Shown: positions 27,114 to 35,700 of the stretch, piece by piece
Layout of the letters: the number at the start of each line of letters is the position of its first letter
Position numbering within the stretch: position 1 is the stretch's first letter
Assembly (NCBI RefSeq): GCF_005877005.1
Contig: NZ_SSNH01000001.1
Coordinates: 310,001-374,000, forward strand
Source: Sinomonas susongensis
GTDB taxonomy: Bacteria > Actinomycetota > Actinomycetes > Actinomycetales > Micrococcaceae
Length of the DNA stretch: 64,000 nucleotides
Direction: 5' to 3'
Translations under genes and position numbers: made by a program
The notes under the pieces: model-generated
Databases searched by the model: none
What the model saw: only the letters and a program-made list of their open reading frames with translations
Told to the model about the DNA's origin: nothing

Positions 27114-28298
27114 ATGAAGAACCTCAACGTCGGCCTCATCGGAGGCGGCTTCATGGGCAAGGCCCACTCCCTCGCATACTCGGCCATGCCCATGTTCTTC
27201 TGGCCGGCCCCGGCCATCCCCGTCCGCCACACCATCGCCGAGGCCAACGACCAGCTCGCCGCCGAGGCCGCCCGCCGCTTCGGCTTCGAAAACTCGACCT
27301 CTGACTGGCGCCGGATCGTCGAGGACCCTCGCATCGACGTCGTCGACATCGCAACGCCGAACCACCTCCACGCCGAGATCGCCATCGCCGCCGCCCAGGC
27401 AGGCAAGCACATCATCTGCGAGAAGCCCTTGGCCCGCACCGGGGAGGAGTCCAAGGCCATGTACGACGCGGTGAAGGACGCCGGGATCGTGCACATGGTC
27501 GCATTCAACTATCGACGCACTCCTGCCATCGCCCTGGCGAAGAAGTACATCGAGGAAGGAGCGATCGGGCGCATCCTCAACTTCCGCGGCACGTACCTCC
27601 AGGACTGGAGCGCCGACCCGAACTCGCCGCTGTCCTGGCGCTTCCAGAAGTCCATCGCCGGCTCGGGCGCCCTCGGCGACATCGCGACCCACGTCATTGA
27701 CATTGCCCGCTACCTCGTGGGCGAGTTCAACTCGGTCAACTCGATCCTCTCCACGTGGATCCCGGACCGGCCGATCCAGTCCGGAGGCGCGGACGCGCTC
27801 GGCAACGTCCGAGGCGGCGACGACGTCCCCCGTGGCGAGGTCGACGTCGACGACGAGGTCATGACGATGGTCCGCTTCGCGAACGGCGCCGTCGGCTCGA
27901 TCGAGGCAACCCGCAACGGCTGGGGCCGCAACAACTTCATCACCTTCGAGATCCACGGCACCGAGGGCAGCATCGTCTTCAACTACGAGCGGCGCGACGA
28001 GCTCCAAGTCTGCTTCGCGGGCGACGCCGACGACCGCCGGGGCTTCCGGACGATCTACACCGGCCCGGCCCACCCCTACGGAGACGGCCTGTGGCCCATC
28101 CCCGCGCTGGGTGTCGGCTACGGGGAGACGAAGATCATCGAGGCGCACGACTTCTTCCAGGCCATCGCCGAGGGAACCAGCGTGAGCCCGAACTTCGCCG
28201 ACGGCTACCAGACCGCCCTCATCGACGACGCGATCGTCGCGTCGGCAGAGAAGGACGCTTGGGTGGACGTTCCCCGCGTAGCCGAGCTCGCGGACTAG
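27114..28298 (+). CDS. lgdA: Gfo/Idh/MocA dehydrogenase, probable levoglucosan dehydrogenase
   Basis: NAD(P)-dependent sugar dehydrogenase of 394 residues. GLIGGGFMGKAH is the Rossmann dinucleotide motif, EKP at 103-105 carries the conserved Lys, and SGALGDIATHVID provides Asp189 and His193 of the catalytic set. From memory, long stretches (for example AMPMFFWPAPA, RRFGFENSTSDW, RGTYLQDWSADP) match the NAD-dependent levoglucosan dehydrogenase characterised in Pseudarthrobacter, which oxidises C3 of levoglucosan. The operon partners (importer and TIM-barrel enzyme) fit that pathway. If wrong, a myo-inositol or other 3-keto-sugar dehydrogenase is the next best guess. A strong terminator follows. 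Confidence 0.75.
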   Translation: MKNLNVGLIGGGFMGKAHSLAYSAMPMFFWPAPAIPVRHTIAEANDQLAAEAARRFGFENSTSDWRRIVEDPRIDVVDIATPNHLHAEIAIAAAQAGKHIICEKPLARTGEESKAMYDAVKDAGIVHMVAFNYRRTPAIALAKKYIEEGAIGRILNFRGTYLQDWSADPNSPLSWRFQKSIAGSGALGDIATHVIDIARYLVGEFNSVNSILSTWIPDRPIQSGGADALGNVRGGDDVPRGEVDVDDEVMTMVRFANGAVGSIEATRNGWGRNNFITFEIHGTEGSIVFNYERRDELQVCFAGDADDRRGFRTIYTGPAHPYGDGLWPIPALGVGYGETKIIEAHDFFQAIAEGTSVSPNFADGYQTALIDDAIVASAEKDAWVDVPRVAELAD

Positions 28299-28305
28299 CA
28301 CGAAC

Positions 28306-28351
28306 AAGGAGGGTGCGGTGCGCGGGGCGCACCGCACCCTCCTTTCTTTTC
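28306..28351 (+). terminator. Rho-independent terminator of the CUT2 sugar operon
   Basis: A 16-bp perfect stem (28307-28322 with 28328-28343; the pair A28306-T28344 extends it to 17) closes a 5-base loop CGGGG and is followed by TTCTTTTC. It begins 7 bases after the dehydrogenase stop and ends before the ribosome site of the next gene. Confidence 0.92.
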
Positions 28352-28375
28352 ATCAGGCCTTTATCAGGAGGAAAC

Positions 28376-28696
28376 ATGTCCAGCAACCCCGAGCACGCGG
28401 CAGACCAACAGCCCCAGGAAGTCTGGCTCATGCCCGTCTTCACGCCCGAACCGGGCCGCGAGGCCGAGCTCCGTGGAGCTCTCCTCGATCTCCAGCGGAC
28501 GAGCCGGCTGGATCACGGCTGTATCGAATACAGCGTGTATGCCGTTGACGGACGGTTCGTCCTGATCGAGGGCTGGGACAGCCGAACCGACCTTCAGAAG
28601 CACAACGAGCAGGGCCACGTCCGAGATTTCGTTGCACTGTGCTCAGACTTGCTCGCCGAGCCGTTCACGGTAACCCCGATGACGCCGCTGGTCTGA
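28376..28696 (+). CDS. Antibiotic biosynthesis monooxygenase (ABM)-domain protein
   Basis: Small dimeric ferredoxin-like ABM-domain protein of 106 residues; the family includes quinol monooxygenases (YgiN) and heme-degrading enzymes. The domain is seen as VWLMPVFTPEPGREAELRGA, SRLDHGCIEYSVY and RFVLIEGWDSRTDLQKHNEQ, the last being the usual E-x-W and H region. An ideal AGGAGG lies 6 bases before the ATG, just after the terminator of the sugar operon, so any expression needs read-through or its own weak promoter. Possibly it helps detoxify quinones; there is no direct link to the sugar genes. Confidence 0.8.
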   Translation: MSSNPEHAADQQPQEVWLMPVFTPEPGREAELRGALLDLQRTSRLDHGCIEYSVYAVDGRFVLIEGWDSRTDLQKHNEQGHVRDFVALCSDLLAEPFTVTPMTPLV

Positions 28697-28811
28697 CAGC
28701 GACCAAGGCGCTGAATGGCCGTCGGCGTCCTGCTTGGTCTCGCCTCCCTTGGGTGGTGCCCTGACAGCGGCGAGTGGGGGCGAGCCGAGAGGAGAGCAGG
28801 GGGTCGCGCCT

Positions 28812-29432
28812 TCAGAGACCCCGTTCAAGGAGGGCGAAGGCGTCCTGTCCCTGCTTCCGCACCACGGGGCCGATCTGGCGGCCGCTGCGTCCCTCCGCCG
28901 CGAGCCGCTGGGCGAGGCGGGTCATCGCGCGGTTTACCCCCATCAGAGCGTTGGCGATCACCCACGGGCCGAGGCCGGATGGGGCCGACGGGTCATGCTC
29001 GATGAGTTCGGCAAGGGCGTCAGTTGCCTGGTCGACGATGCGCTGCTCGCGGGCCTTGAGCGCCTCGCTCCCGGCGATGATGCGCGCGGTGCGGGCGACG
29101 ACGGCGATCGCCCCGCCGTCGTCCGCCGCCAGGGCGCCGCGCGGCTCGAGGACGAAATCCCGGAAGGCGGCGACGGCCCCCGTTCCGTCTGGGCGTGAGG
29201 CGACGGCGGCGATGAGCTGGCCCTCGTAGGCCTGCATTCCGCCGTAGACGAGGTCCTCTTTGCTGGGGAAGTAGTTGAAGACGGTCGCTTCGGAGACGTT
29301 CGCGGCGCTTGCGACCTCTGCAACGGGTACCCGGTCGAAGCCGCGTTGGTCGAAGAGGCCCAGCGCTGCATCGATGATGCGCTGCCTCGTCTCGAGCTTC
29401 TTCCGCTCCCGAAGCCCCAGCTGCTCACCCAT
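28812..29432 (-). CDS. TetR family transcriptional regulator of the adjacent exporter
   Basis: TetR repressor of 206 residues with helix-turn-helix VAEVASAANVSEATVFNYFP and an all-helical effector domain whose C-terminal part resembles the MftR/TetR_C_17 groups. Its ATG is preceded at exactly 6 bases by TACAGT (plus-strand 29439-29444), so its mRNA is probably leaderless. It is divergent from the DHA2 exporter gene, and a perfect 23-bp palindrome lies over that gene's -10, the classical arrangement for a drug-responsive repressor. The inducing compound is unknown. Confidence 0.9.
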   Translation of the reverse strand: MGEQLGLRERKKLETRQRIIDAALGLFDQRGFDRVPVAEVASAANVSEATVFNYFPSKEDLVYGGMQAYEGQLIAAVASRPDGTGAVAAFRDFVLEPRGALAADDGGAIAVVARTARIIAGSEALKAREQRIVDQATDALAELIEHDPSAPSGLGPWVIANALMGVNRAMTRLAQRLAAEGRSGRQIGPVVRKQGQDAFALLERGL

Positions 29433-29449
29433 GGAGACACTGTAACCCC

Positions 29450-29490
29450 TTGACCTAGGGTGACCCGATCTTTAGAGTAACTCTAAAGAT
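29450..29490 (+). promoter_or_regulatory. Exporter promoter overlapped by a TetR palindrome
   Basis: TTGACC (29450-29455), a 17-bp spacer and TAGAGT (29473-29478) form the promoter of the DHA2 gene. ATCTTTAGAG (29468-29477) and CTCTAAAGAT (29481-29490) are perfect inverted arms around TAA, covering the -10 and start point, so the repressor would block polymerase directly. Confidence 0.85.
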
Positions 29491-29523
29491 GGAGCAACTA
29501 TAGGAATCCCAAGGGAGGCTGGC

Positions 29524-30942
29524 ATGTCTTCGTCCCAGCACTTCGCCAGTCAGACCGTCTCGGCGCCAGGCCGCCTCGGGCGCGAGCTCGGCGGGATCAT
29601 CGCAATCGTGGTCGGGGGAGCGCTCGTCACGGTCCTGGACGCGACCGTGGTGAGCATCGCCGTCGACACGCTCGCGGCGCGCTTCCACGCGCCGCTCGCA
29701 GAGATCCAATGGGTGATCACGGCCTATCTCGTGGCCATGACCGCCGTCATTCCGCTCACCGGCTATGCGGCCGATCGCTTCGGCGGACGTCGCGTCTGGA
29801 TGGCCGCGGTGGCGCTCTTCGTCTTGGGGTCCGCCCTCGCGAGCCTTGCGTGGTCCGCCGAGAGCCTGATCGCGTTCCGCGCCGTCCAAGGCCTCGGCGG
29901 AGGAATGGTCGTTCCCGTCGGAATGTCCCTCGTTGCGCAGTCGGCGGGGCGGGAGCGGATGGGTCGCGCTATGAGCATGGTCAGCATCCCCATGATGCTT
30001 GGACCTGTCCTCGGGCCCGTGCTCGGTGGCCTGCTCGTCTCGGCAGCGGATTGGCGCTGGATCTTCCTCATCAACATCCCGATCGGCCTCGCCGTGCTCG
30101 CGTTCTCACCTCGGATCCTTCCGAAGAGTGAGGCGCGGCCCGGCCAGAGGCTCGACGCGATCGGCCTGGCTCTGCTCTCGCCCGGCCTCACCGCGCTCGT
30201 CTACGGTCTGAGCACCGTCACGGAGTCCGCGGGAATTGCGGCGGCGTGGGCCGGGGCGGGTGCCGTGCTCATTGCCGCATTCGTGTGGCGCGCGCTCGGG
30301 AGGTCGGAGCCGCTCCTCGAGCTCCGCCACTTCGCGTCGCGCACGTTCGCCGTCGCATCGCTCATCCAGTTCCTCTTGGGCGGCGTGCTCATCGGCTCGA
30401 TGCTCCTGCTCCCGCTCTACTACCAGCAGGCCAGGGGGCTGACGGCCGGCCTGACCGGGCTGCTCCTCATCCCGCAGGGCCTCGGCGCGGCGCTCGCGCT
30501 GTATGCCACCGGCCCGCTCGTCGACCGCGGCCGGGGCCGCGCCGTCGTCCTCACAGGGGCGGTGCTGCTCTCGGCGGGCCTTGCGGTGTACGCGCTTGCA
30601 CCCGCCGAACCACCGTTCGCCGTGCTCGTGGGCGCGCTCCTCGTCGCGGGCCTCGGAACCGGGTGCACCATGACGCCCCTCAACACTGCGGCCTACTCCG
30701 TCATCGAGCGCGTGGCCATTCCGCGGGCGACGGCGACACTCAGCATCGTGCAGCGCGTCGGCGGCGCGCTCGGGACGGCGACGTTCGCGGTCGTGCTCAG
30801 CAGCCTGCTCGCGGGCGCGCACTCGGCCGCAGGGGTGGCCAGCGCGTTCGGTGCGGTCTTCTGGCTGCCCGTGACCGCCGTCGTCCTCGTGGTGCCGCTC
30901 GCCGCGCTCCTCCCCGCCCCAGACTCCTCGCCATCCCACTGA
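29524..30942 (+). CDS. DHA2 family MFS exporter (EmrB/QacA type)
   Basis: Drug:proton antiporter of 472 residues with 14 predicted helices. Motif C-like VLDATVVSIAVDTLAARF in helix 1, ADRFGGRR in the helix 2-3 loop and MLGPVLGPVLGGLLV in helix 5 are the family signatures. The upstream TetR gene and palindrome show that it is inducible. Ribosome site AAGGGAGG precedes the ATG. It is followed at 24 bp by an NTF2-like gene. The exported compound cannot be inferred. Confidence 0.9.
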   Translation: MSSSQHFASQTVSAPGRLGRELGGIIAIVVGGALVTVLDATVVSIAVDTLAARFHAPLAEIQWVITAYLVAMTAVIPLTGYAADRFGGRRVWMAAVALFVLGSALASLAWSAESLIAFRAVQGLGGGMVVPVGMSLVAQSAGRERMGRAMSMVSIPMMLGPVLGPVLGGLLVSAADWRWIFLINIPIGLAVLAFSPRILPKSEARPGQRLDAIGLALLSPGLTALVYGLSTVTESAGIAAAWAGAGAVLIAAFVWRALGRSEPLLELRHFASRTFAVASLIQFLLGGVLIGSMLLLPLYYQQARGLTAGLTGLLLIPQGLGAALALYATGPLVDRGRGRAVVLTGAVLLSAGLAVYALAPAEPPFAVLVGALLVAGLGTGCTMTPLNTAAYSVIERVAIPRATATLSIVQRVGGALGTATFAVVLSSLLAGAHSAAGVASAFGAVFWLPVTAVVLVVPLAALLPAPDSSPSH

Positions 30943-30966
30943 AAGCCCCGTGAAAGGAGCGCCACC

Positions 30967-31359
30967 ATGGAAACCACCGCCACCGAAGAGGTCCTGGGTC
31001 TTGTCAACCGCTGGGCTGCCGCTGAACTTGCGGGCGACGTCGCGGCCTACGAGACCCTGCTCGCCACCGACTTCCAGGGCATCGGGCCCGTCGGCTTTGT
31101 CCTCGACAGGACCCAGTGGGCCGGGCGGCACCTGGGCGGCGATGTGGTCAACGAGCAGTTCGAGATCCTCGAGCCGCACGTCCGCCACTACCGTGACACC
31201 GCGCTCGTCGAGGCGGTCCAGCGCCAGAAGACGGTGGCCCGCGGTCACGACGCGAGCGGCTCCTTCCGCGTGCTGCTCGTGCTGGTGCGGGATGGCGAGG
31301 CGTGGGTCATCGCGCACATCCAGCTGAGCGGTCCGCTCCTCACGCCGGGAGACCGCTAG
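30967..31359 (+). CDS. NTF2-like/DUF4440 domain protein
   Basis: Small alpha+beta cone-fold protein of 130 residues. The N-terminal helix (EVLGLVNRWAAAELAGDVAAYETLLATDFQ split over two segments) and the C-terminal strand pair (SFRVLLVLVRDGEAWVIAHI) are characteristic of SnoaL/DUF4440 proteins, a fold used for ligand binding or simple catalysis. It is 24 bp downstream of the exporter with a good AAGGAG, so it is part of the TetR-controlled unit and could bind or modify the exported compound. No catalytic residues can be pinned down. Confidence 0.8.
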   Translation: METTATEEVLGLVNRWAAAELAGDVAAYETLLATDFQGIGPVGFVLDRTQWAGRHLGGDVVNEQFEILEPHVRHYRDTALVEAVQRQKTVARGHDASGSFRVLLVLVRDGEAWVIAHIQLSGPLLTPGDR

Positions 31360-31531
31360 CGGCATGAGGAATGGCTGATGGCTGTAGTCGCCCCGGCTGC
31401 ACTCGAACCCGACTGGCTGCCCCAGACCGTCTTAGGCGTCCATTAGGCTCCCGTTCACCTCCAATCCACAGCGCAGGGTTAGCGTCTGTCAAGGCCCAGA
31501 GCTTGGGACCTGACACCATCGGGAGAACATC

Positions 31532-31774
31532 TTGAACGCGCTTGCCCAACCACTGCCCCCCGGTCCGATCCGCATCTGCTTCGAAGGGATCGGAACGATC
31601 ACCCTGCCGTCCTGGGAAACGCTCTCGTTCCTCGGCGGAGCCGCCGTCCTGGCCTTCCTGGGCTTGGTCGAATGGCCCGCTGCGGTCCTGTTGGCCTTGA
31701 CGCGGCTGCTCTCCTCGGCACGTCGGGGCTCGGGCCTGCGCGGGCTGGGGGAGGCCCTGACGCTGGTCCGCTAG
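31532..31774 (+). CDS. Small membrane protein, EWP-core family, subtype B
   Basis: Unknown 80-residue protein starting at TTG with GGGAG about 7 bases upstream. It has a short N-terminal strand region (IRICFEGIGTITLP) and one hydrophobic block, LSFLGGAAVLAFLGLVEWPA then VLLALTRLL, interrupted by Glu-Trp-Pro, and a basic tail ending in LGEALTLVR. The same order occurs in the minus-strand gene at 32399-32689, whose ITINFEGIGSVKLP and LGGMGVLAAAGILEWPV align without gaps, and more loosely in the two subtype A proteins here. The paralogy, not the weak start codon, is the evidence that the gene is real. Confidence 0.7.
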   Translation: MNALAQPLPPGPIRICFEGIGTITLPSWETLSFLGGAAVLAFLGLVEWPAAVLLALTRLLSSARRGSGLRGLGEALTLVR

Positions 31775-32023
31775 CAGGACCGGGCTCAGAAGGCGGACAG
31801 CCTGACGAGGCGACACTGATTGGGCAGAGCGGGATCTGCCTGCGCTTGAGCGGAGCCTTTGCAGCGGGACAAAAAGTTCAACTTCGGATTGCTCCTTACC
31901 CCTGCCGGTTAAGGAAATGCGGCCGTACGCTTAACGACACGGAAACTGGCGCCAACGGCATCGAATCAGCCGCCGCATTCTCTCAATCCGTCCGTGCAAT
32001 CCAGCAAAGCGTAGGAGCAGGCA

Positions 32024-32314
32024 ATGGCCGCCAACCAGCAGGAGAAGCAAACCACCCCCCAGACTGACCAGCCCGGAGAGATGGACCGCGACACGTCCCC
32101 AGCTCGGCAGGGATCGGCCGGGACCACCATCACCATCCCCTCCATTCAGGGTCTGCCCGGAATGGGCGAGGCATTGGAACCGAAGCATCTGCTGTGGTTC
32201 GGAGGCCTGGCCGTCGCAGGGGCAATAGGCGTCCTGGAATGGCCCGTGGTCGCCGCCGTCGGGGTGGGAAGCTACGTCGCCGAGCGCTTCGCCAAGTCGA
32301 GGAACACAAGGTAG
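32024..32314 (+). CDS. Small membrane protein, EWP-core family, subtype A
   Basis: Unknown 96-residue protein with GGAG about 7 bases before ATG. The first 32 residues are polar, Gln/Thr/Asp-rich and probably disordered; then ITIPSIQGLPGMGEALEPK leads into a hydrophobic block LLWFGGLAVAGAIGVLEWP followed by VVAAVGVGSYVAERFA. The copy at 37223-37513 on the other strand is nearly identical from EPK onward. The block is long enough for a helical hairpin kinked at EWP or a single long helix. It is followed by a strong hairpin terminator shared with the convergent subtype B gene. Confidence 0.8.
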   Translation: MAANQQEKQTTPQTDQPGEMDRDTSPARQGSAGTTITIPSIQGLPGMGEALEPKHLLWFGGLAVAGAIGVLEWPVVAAVGVGSYVAERFAKSRNTR

Positions 32315-32333
32315 TCGCTAGTACCCGATTGAG

Positions 32334-32372
32334 GGCTTCCATCAGTCCGCCCACTGCGGGCTGATGGAAGCC
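32334..32372. terminator. Hairpin terminator between convergent small genes
   Basis: GGCTTCCATCAG (32334-32345) pairs with CTGATGGAAGCC (32361-32372); inside it, a T-G pair and CCGC/GCGG extend the stem to about 17 pairs with a 5-base loop. TATTTGCT follows on the plus strand. It ends the subtype A transcript and could act in both directions. Confidence 0.8.
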
Positions 32373-32398
32373 TATTTGCTGCCTGGAGCCGCTCGGTC

Positions 32399-32689
32399 TC
32401 AGGCTTCCTCGAGGGCTTCCCCGAACGCTTTGATCGTGCTGTTCCTCGAAGAGCGCGTCAGCAGGTGCGCCGCGGCCAGGATCCCGGCGACCGGCCACTC
32501 CAGGATCCCCGCGGCGGCGAGCACTCCCATGCCCCCGAGGAACGCCAGATCTTCGGTAGGCGGGAGCTTGACCGAGCCGATTCCTTCGAAGTTGATCGTG
32601 ATCGAGCGGCGGTCTCTCGCCTTGTCTGCCGCCGCGGAGTAGCGGCCGCGGGGGGTGCTGGCGCCGTCATCGGTCTGGGCTTGGCTCAT
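32399..32689 (-). CDS. Small membrane protein, EWP-core family, subtype B
   Basis: Unknown 96-residue protein, last gene of a minus-strand operon with the giant P-type ATPase (38 bp upstream). A polar N-terminus (about 28 residues) is followed by SITINFEGIGSVKLPPTEDL, then FLGGMGVLAAAGILEWPV, AGILAAAHLLTRSSR and a C-terminal KAFGEALEEA. It shares with the 31532-31774 protein the FEGIG strand, the LGG...EWP block and the GEAL tail. The ATG at 32689 is chosen because a longer frame upstream runs into the ATPase. Role inferred only from linkage: a partner or regulator of the ATPase. Confidence 0.8.
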   Translation of the reverse strand: MSQAQTDDGASTPRGRYSAAADKARDRRSITINFEGIGSVKLPPTEDLAFLGGMGVLAAAGILEWPVAGILAAAHLLTRSSRNSTIKAFGEALEEA

Positions 32690-32727
32690 GGTTGCCTCCA
32701 GAGTTGTGAATGGGTCTGCCCCGCCCA

Positions 32728-35700
32728 TCAGGCGACGGCCGATGCGCGCTGTGGGCCCGTCGTGGGGACTGCCAGCGGCTGCCGCGGCATGCCCAAGGTG
32801 CCCGCGTCCCGTTCGCGCATGGTCCCCACCATGACGACGGCGAGGCTCGCGGCTGCCGCGATGCCCCACCCGAGGGGCCCGAGGGGCACAGAACCGAAGA
32901 AGGCGCTCAGGGCAGGGGTCTGGACCACGGCCGCGAGGGCTGCCAGGGAAGCTCCTCCGCTGACGACGACGGTCCGGGTGGGACCGCCGGCAGTCAGGGT
33001 CTGGCCTAGCTGGGTCGCGACGAGCGAGACGAGCGCAACCGTGGGAGCAGCCGGCCCGAGTCCAAGGGCCAGGGCCGCCGCCCAACCGGCTGCGGCTCCT
33101 GCCGTGGTCAGCGCTGCACGCAGCCCGACCTCCCGGTTCAGGGCCGCCCCGAGCGATGCCTCAGGGCCTTCCGCGAGCAGCGCAGCAGTCGAGGAGCCGT
33201 GCGGGGGCCGCAGGGCCACCGCAAGCGCCGGGGCGAGGTCGGTCAGGAGGTTCACGAGCAGCAGCTGGCGTGCCTTCAGCGGCGAGAGCCCCGTAATGAA
33301 TGCCCCCAGCACGGTGAAGGCGATCTCACCGAGGTTGCCTCCCACGAGGATTCCGAGTGCCTCGCGAACGGATCCCCACATCGCCCGCCCCTCGACGAGG
33401 GCCGCAATGATCGTCTCGAGCCGGTCGTCGGTGACGACGAGGTCTCCGGCGGCGCGTGCAGCAGGGGTTCCGCGGCGGCCCAAGGCGATGCCGACGTCGG
33501 CGAGCCGGATCGCCGGAGCATCATTGGCGCCGTCGCCGGTCATCGCCACGGTCTTCCCAAGGCTCTGGAGCGCTTGGACAACTCGGACCTTGTGGGCCGG
33601 GGTGCTTCGCGCGACGACGGCCACGCCGGGGAGGATGCGGGCCAGAGCCTTGTCGTCGAGGCCGTCCAGCTCCTTCCCTGTGATCACGCGGGCCCCGCTC
33701 CGGAGGAGGTCGAGGCGGCGGGCGATCGCAGCCGCCGTGCCCGGGTGGTCGCCGGTGATCATGAGGATCTGCACCCCGGCTGAGCGCAGTGCATCAATCG
33801 AGGCAGCAGCGGCAGGCCGTACCGGGTCGGTGAGGGCGAGGAAGCCGATGAAGGTCAGATCGGCGACATCGTCGTCGCGGAGCCGCCCATCCGAACCATC
33901 GAGCTGCCGTTCGGCGACGGCGAGCACCCTGTACCCCTCGGACGCGAGACGTTCGACGTGACGCACGAGCCTATTGCGCCCGGTCTGGTCCAAGCCCCTG
34001 TCCCGCTTGCTGCCCGCGATTCTGGTGCAGCAGGCGAGGACGGTCTCTGGGGCACCCTTCACGCTCAGCAGGGCCCCTTCGGAAGTGGAGCCAAGGGTCG
34101 CGTGGTAGGCGCGGGTCGGTTCGAACGGCAGCGAGGCCGTTCTCTTCCACCCGGTAACGTCCCAGTCTCGTCCGATGCCCATCTGCAGCGCGCCGGATAC
34201 CACCGCTCGATCGGTCATGTGCTCGAGAGGACGCTGGCGGACCGGCTGGGGCGTGGCCCGGAGGCCTGCGGCAAGAACCCTGCGGGTCTGCTGTCCCGCC
34301 GACTCCTCCAGTCCCACGAGTTTCCCGTCCGGCCCTGCAGCAGCGGCCAGGGCAATACGGCCCTCGGTCAGGGTCCCGGTCTTGTCGAAGCCCAGCACGT
34401 CCACCCGTCCCAGCGCCTCGATCGTGCGCGGGTTGCGCACCAGCGTTCCCCGGGCGGAGAGGCGCCTGGCCGAGGCCAGCTGAGCGGCGCTGACGAGGAA
34501 AGGAAGGCCCTCGGGCACGGCGGCGACGGCCAGGCTGACCCCCGAGCCCGCGGTTTCCCTGAAGGGACGCCCTCGGAGGAGCCCGGCCGCGACGACGGCG
34601 GCGGCCGCGGCGAGAGTGATCGGTAGGGTGACGTCGGTGATCCTGGCGAGACGGGCCTCGACTCCGCCGGTCGCGGAGCCGGCCCGGGTGGCAGCCATGC
34701 CGCGCCCGGCCTCGGTGGACGAACCGGTCGCGACCACCACTGCGAGGCATCGTCCCGCCGCGACCGTGGTGCCCTCGTAGAGCATCGAGGACCGCTCGGC
34801 CACAGCCTCCGCTACGACTGGCGCGGGCGACTTGTGGACGGGGAACGGTTCCCCGGTGAGGGAGGATTCGTCGACCTGGAGGCCGGAGGCGTCCAAGATC
34901 CGGCAGTCGGCCGGGACGACCTCTCCCCCTCCCGCCAGCACGATGTCGCCGGGCACGAGCTGTTCCGCACCGATCTCGGCTTCCCTGCCGTCGCGCAGGG
35001 CCCGAGCGGTCAGAGCGCTCTGCGCCAGGAGCTCCTCGAGGGCCTTGTCCGTCCGGACGCGCTGGAAGCCGCCGATGACGGCGCTGAGCAGGGTGACTCC
35101 GGCGACCAGGCCGGCGTCGATGACGGCGCCGATCGCGGCGGAGAGTGCAGCTCCGGCCCCGAGGATGGGGGTCAGCGGGTTGTTCAGCTCCTCGGCCACC
35201 GCGCCCGGGTAGCCCAGATGTGCCAACTGCTCCTGCTGCGCTCTGCCCTGGCGCCTTCGGCGGGCCTCGTCCGAGCTGAGCCCCTCCTTCGTACTCGAGA
35301 GGGAGGACAGGACTGCCTCGGGCGGCATCGCATGCCACGGTACCCGCGAGACGGGAGGGCTGAGTGGCGCCCGGATCAAGCGTGCGCTGGACCACGCTCC
35401 CAGAGCGAGGGCGAGTGCTGCGGCAATGTTGACGGCGAGCAGGGAACGAGGCGCGGCGGCGGTGCCTGCAGCGGCGGACGTGGCAGAGATGCCGCCCAGC
35501 GCGGTGCCTGCCTCGGCGAGCATCACGCTGTGCCGGCTGACCTCTGCCGCCGCGGGGCATGCGTCCACCATGAGCGCGGCCAAGGCATAGTCCTGCCCGA
35601 CGAGCACATGGGCGCCCCAGGGCGGCGGAGCGCCACCGTTTCCGAATACCCCGACACCGATGTCGGCCGCGGCCAACGCCTCCCCGCGCGCCGAGACCAA

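Noticed and set aside
31908-31935. GTTAAG...CTTAAC inverted repeat before the subtype A gene
   Set aside because: Six-base arms 16 bases apart are weak evidence; no promoter could be fitted to them.
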